From UBA964 sp037444685 (lineage in GTDB: Bacteria > Pseudomonadota > Gammaproteobacteria > Steroidobacterales > Steroidobacteraceae): a stretch of 64,000 bases of DNA. The stretch lies in the NCBI GenBank assembly GCA_037444685.1, contig JBBILX010000001.1:542784-606783 (forward strand), given 5' to 3'. Of this stretch, positions 61,495-64,000 are shown one piece after another. The first letter of the stretch is position 1. Every line of letters starts with the position of its first letter. Made by a program: the position numbers and the translations under genes. The notes beneath the pieces were generated by a model. That model worked only from the letters and a program-made list of their open reading frames with translations, was not told the origin of the DNA and ran no database searches.

Positions 61495-64000
61495 GAACGT
61501 TTCCTGGCAGGGGCTTCCTTGGTGTCGGCTCGACCGGAGGCAGTGGCCGCAAGCCGCCGCGTGTCGCGCGCCGTCTCGACGCTGGCCGAGGCGCGCAGCG
61601 CGGCGTCGACGACGGCGGCCTGCTCGGCCTCGTGGATCTTCGCGATGCCGGTAGCCGGTGCGGCCGCCGGCGGTCGGCCGGCATACAGCAGTTCGCGTTT
61701 CGGGCCGAGCGGCCGATCGAGCTGGTGGCGGATCTGGTACCAGGCGCCCTGGTTCTGCGGCTCCTCCTGGCACCAGACGACCTCGCGCGCCGTCGTGTAG
61801 CGGTTCAGCACCGCCTCGTACTCCTCGGCCGGGAATGGATAGAGCTGCTCGATGCGCACGAGCGCGACGTCGTCGATCTGCGCCGCGCGCCGTGCCTTCA
61901 GCAGCTCGAAATACACCTTGCCGCTCGAGAACACGACCCGGCGGACCTTGTTGGCGGGCGCGATCGCGTCGATCTCGTCGATGACGTTCTCGAAGCTGCC
62001 ACGCGCCAGATCGTCGAGCGACGACACCGACAGGTCGTGGCGCAGCAGGCTCTTCGGCGTCATGACGGCCAGCGGCTTGCGCAGCGAGCGCAGCATCTGC
62101 CGCCGCAGCATGTGGAACATCTGTGCCGGCGTCGACGGCACGCAGACCTGCATGTTGACCTCGGCGCACAGCTGCAGGAAGCGCTCGACGCGCGCCGAGG
62201 AATGCTCCGGTCCCTGCCCTTCGTAGCCGTGCGGCAGGAACAGCGTCAGGCCGCAGAGCCGGCCCCACTTCGCCTCGCCGGAACTGATGAACTGGTCGAT
62301 GACGACCTGGGCCCCGTTCGCGAAATCGCCGAACTGCGCCTCCCAGATCACGAGGGCATTGGGATCCGTGGTCGAGTAACCGTACTCGAAGCCCATCACG
62401 GCTTCCTCGGAGAGCACGGAGTCGATGACCTGGAACCGAGGCTGCCGCTCGGCGATGTGCTGCAGCGGGACGTAGGCCTCGCCGGTCTGCTGGTGATGAA
62501 GCACCGCATGCCGATGGAAGAACGTGCCGCGGCCGCAATCCTGGCCCGACAGGCGCACCGAGTAGCCTTCCTCGAGCAGGCTCGCGTAGGCCAGCGTCTC
62601 GGCACAGCCCCAGTCGAGCGGCAGCTCTCCCGCGATCATCTTCTGGCGGTTGGTGACGACCTGCTGGACCCGCGGGTGCAGCTGGAATCCCTCCGGCACC
62701 CGCGTGATCCTCGCGCCGAGCGCCTGCAGGCGTCCCTTGTCGACGCCGGTGCGCACCCGGGTCCGCCAGTCGCCCTCGAGGTAGACCGTCCAGTCCACCG
62801 TGAACTTGTTGCCTATCATGCCGAGCGAGGCGCGCGCCTGCGGCCGACCCTCATCGAGCCCCGCGCGGTACTCTTCGACCATGCCCATGACCTCCGAGTC
62901 CGTCATGACTCCGGCGGCCACGAGCCGGTCGCCGTAGATCTTGCGGGTCGTCGGATGCCTGCGGATCACGCTGTACATCAGCGGCTGGGTCGCGGCCGGC
63001 TCGTCGGCCTCGTTGTGGCCGAGACGGCGATAGCAGACCAGATCGATGACGACGTCCTTGTGGAAGCGCATGCGGTAGCGCAGCGCGAGCCGCGCGACGA
63101 AGACGACCGCTTCGGGGTCGTCGGCATTGACGTGGAAGATGGGCGCTTCGAGCATCTTTGCCACGTCCGAGCAGTACATCGTCGAGCGCGCGTCGTCCGG
63201 TCTCGAGGTCGTGAATCCGACCTGATTGTTGACGACGACATGGACCGTGCCGCCCGTGTAGTAGCCCCGCGCCTGCGACAGCTGCAGCGTCTCCATCACG
63301 ACGCCCTGACCGGCGAACGCCGCGTCGCCGTGGATCAGGATCGGCACGACACGATCCCCGCGGACGTCACCGCGGCGCTCCTGCCGGGCGCGCACCGATC
63401 CTTCGACGACCGGGTTGACGATCTCGAGGTGCGAGGGGTTGAAGGCGAGCACCGCGTGCACGTTGCCGCCCGGCGTGCGCAGGTCTGCCGAGAAGCCCTT
63501 GTGGTACTTGACGTCGCCCGAACCCTTCATCTGGACCGTGTCGTAACGGCCCTCGAACTCCGAGAACAGCACCGATGGTGACTTGCCGAGCACGTTGACG
63601 AGCACGTTCAGGCGGCCACGGTGCGCCATGCCGATCACGAACTCCTCGACACCCATCGTGCCGCCCTGCTGGATCACGTCGTCGAGCAGTGGGATCAGCG
63701 ACTCGCCACCCTCGAGCGAGAAGCGCTTCTGGCCGACGTATCGGGTGTGAAGATAGCGCTCGAGCCCCTCGGCGGCGGTCAGCTGCCAGAGGATGTTGCG
63801 CTGCTCTTCCGGGCCGAAGACGTGATTGAGGCGGCCCGCCTGGAACTCGTCCTGCAGCCAGAGCCGCTCCTCGGTGTTGGAGACGTGGGCGAATTCCGCG
63901 CCGATCGTGCCGCAGTAGATACGATTGAGCTTGGCGATGATCCCGCGCAGCGTGTCGCGTCGGGGCACGGATTCGCTGCGGCTGCCGGTGTAGAACTCGG
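61491..64000 (-). CDS. sucA: 2-oxoglutarate dehydrogenase E1 (5' end outside window)
   Basis: Thiamine-diphosphate-dependent decarboxylase. The frame is open to the window edge; the first seen residues align with the region near residue 100 of E. coli SucA (IGAEFAHVSNTEE). Motifs include GMAHRGRLNVLVNVLGK, VPILIHGDAAFAGQGVVMETLQLSQ, GHNEADEPAATQPLMY, and the late GYEGQGPEHSSARVERFLQL. Only about 100 N-terminal residues are missing. First gene of sucA-sucB-lpd. Confidence 0.95.
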   Translation of the reverse strand, partial: EFYTGSRSESVPRRDTLRGIIAKLNRIYCGTIGAEFAHVSNTEERLWLQDEFQAGRLNHVFGPEEQRNILWQLTAAEGLERYLHTRYVGQKRFSLEGGESLIPLLDDVIQQGGTMGVEEFVIGMAHRGRLNVLVNVLGKSPSVLFSEFEGRYDTVQMKGSGDVKYHKGFSADLRTPGGNVHAVLAFNPSHLEIVNPVVEGSVRARQERRGDVRGDRVVPILIHGDAAFAGQGVVMETLQLSQARGYYTGGTVHVVVNNQVGFTTSRPDDARSTMYCSDVAKMLEAPIFHVNADDPEAVVFVARLALRYRMRFHKDVVIDLVCYRRLGHNEADEPAATQPLMYSVIRRHPTTRKIYGDRLVAAGVMTDSEVMGMVEEYRAGLDEGRPQARASLGMIGNKFTVDWTVYLEGDWRTRVRTGVDKGRLQALGARITRVPEGFQLHPRVQQVVTNRQKMIAGELPLDWGCAETLAYASLLEEGYSVRLSGQDCGRGTFFHRHAVLHHQQTGEAYVPLQHIAERQPRFQVIDSVLSEEAVMGFEYGYSTTDPNALVIWEAQFGDFANGAQVVIDQFISSGEAKWGRLCGLTLFLPHGYEGQGPEHSSARVERFLQLCAEVNMQVCVPSTPAQMFHMLRRQMLRSLRKPLAVMTPKSLLRHDLSVSSLDDLARGSFENVIDEIDAIAPANKVRRVVFSSGKVYFELLKARRAAQIDDVALVRIEQLYPFPAEEYEAVLNRYTTAREVVWCQEEPQNQGAWYQIRHQLDRPLGPKRELLYAGRPPAAAPATGIAKIHEAEQAAVVDAALRASASVETARDTRRLAATASGRADTKEAPARKRS

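Noticed and set aside
61632..63581. 649-codon open frame on the plus strand opposite sucA
   Set aside because: Shadow of the conserved sucA frame; composition is typical of antisense GC-rich frames.
1..64000. CRISPR arrays, insertion sequences, integrases, toxin-antitoxin or phage-defence genes
   Set aside because: No repeat-spacer arrays, transposase motifs or defence-type domains were seen on either strand.

Overview
The window is GC-rich bacterial DNA, densely coded, with many stop/start overlaps of 1-4 bases. Gene order and protein types point to a gammaproteobacterium. The block ruvC-ruvA-ruvB-ybgC-tolQ-tolR-tolA-tolB-pal-cpoB-queE-queC-tRNA-Lys is typical of that class, and the RSH protein is a RelA-type synthetase with a degraded hydrolase domain. 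The many TonB receptors and CoA-ester enzymes recall Steroidobacter/Nevskia-like lineages, but that rank is inference only.

Region 1 (1-25.9 kb) is an accessory catabolic and uptake region. On its left edge, a methyltransferase, a small coiled-coil protein and a long-form acyl-CoA dehydrogenase form one operon. Divergent from it is a tightly coupled trio: MmgE/PrpD protein, PaaK-like CoA ligase and amidase. Next come a PuuE-like deacetylase with an SDR, a crotonase lacking the classical catalytic glutamates, and an aldehyde dehydrogenase. Two TonB-dependent receptors follow, together with two Tat-exported DUF1838 proteins, a CRTAC1/FG-GAP secreted protein and a TetR regulator whose intergenic region carries two matching palindromes. 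The region ends with a Rieske oxygenase, an MFS transporter, an uncharacterised helical protein and a MocA-like nucleotidyltransferase. Together these look like outer-membrane import, periplasmic processing and CoA-dependent breakdown of an unidentified organic compound.

Region 2 (25.9-35.5 kb) is a compact Tad/Flp pilus locus read on the minus strand: flp, tadG-like, tadE-like, an exported unknown, a 57-aa pseudopilin-like protein, cpaB, cpaC, cpaF, tadB, tadC, a DUF192 protein and a second tadE-like gene. No prepilin peptidase, TadZ/CpaE or pilotin gene is seen here.

Region 3 (35.5-47.8 kb) holds an acyl-CoA dehydrogenase pseudogene (two frameshifts and an in-frame stop), an iron-sulfur old-yellow-enzyme family flavoprotein and an NCS1-type permease in one operon. 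Divergent to it is an MHS-family transporter with a LOG-family phosphoribohydrolase gene. An RND efflux pump with its adaptor and a hemolysin III/PAQR-like membrane protein complete the region.

Region 4 (47.8-64 kb) is housekeeping: tRNA-Lys, queuosine precursor synthesis (queC, queE), the Tol-Pal envelope system, RuvABC, RelA on the opposite strand, and the 2-oxoglutarate dehydrogenase operon sucA-sucB-lpd, with sucA running off the right edge. No insertion sequence, CRISPR array, rRNA or phage gene was seen, and no gene-free stretch exceeds 300 bases.
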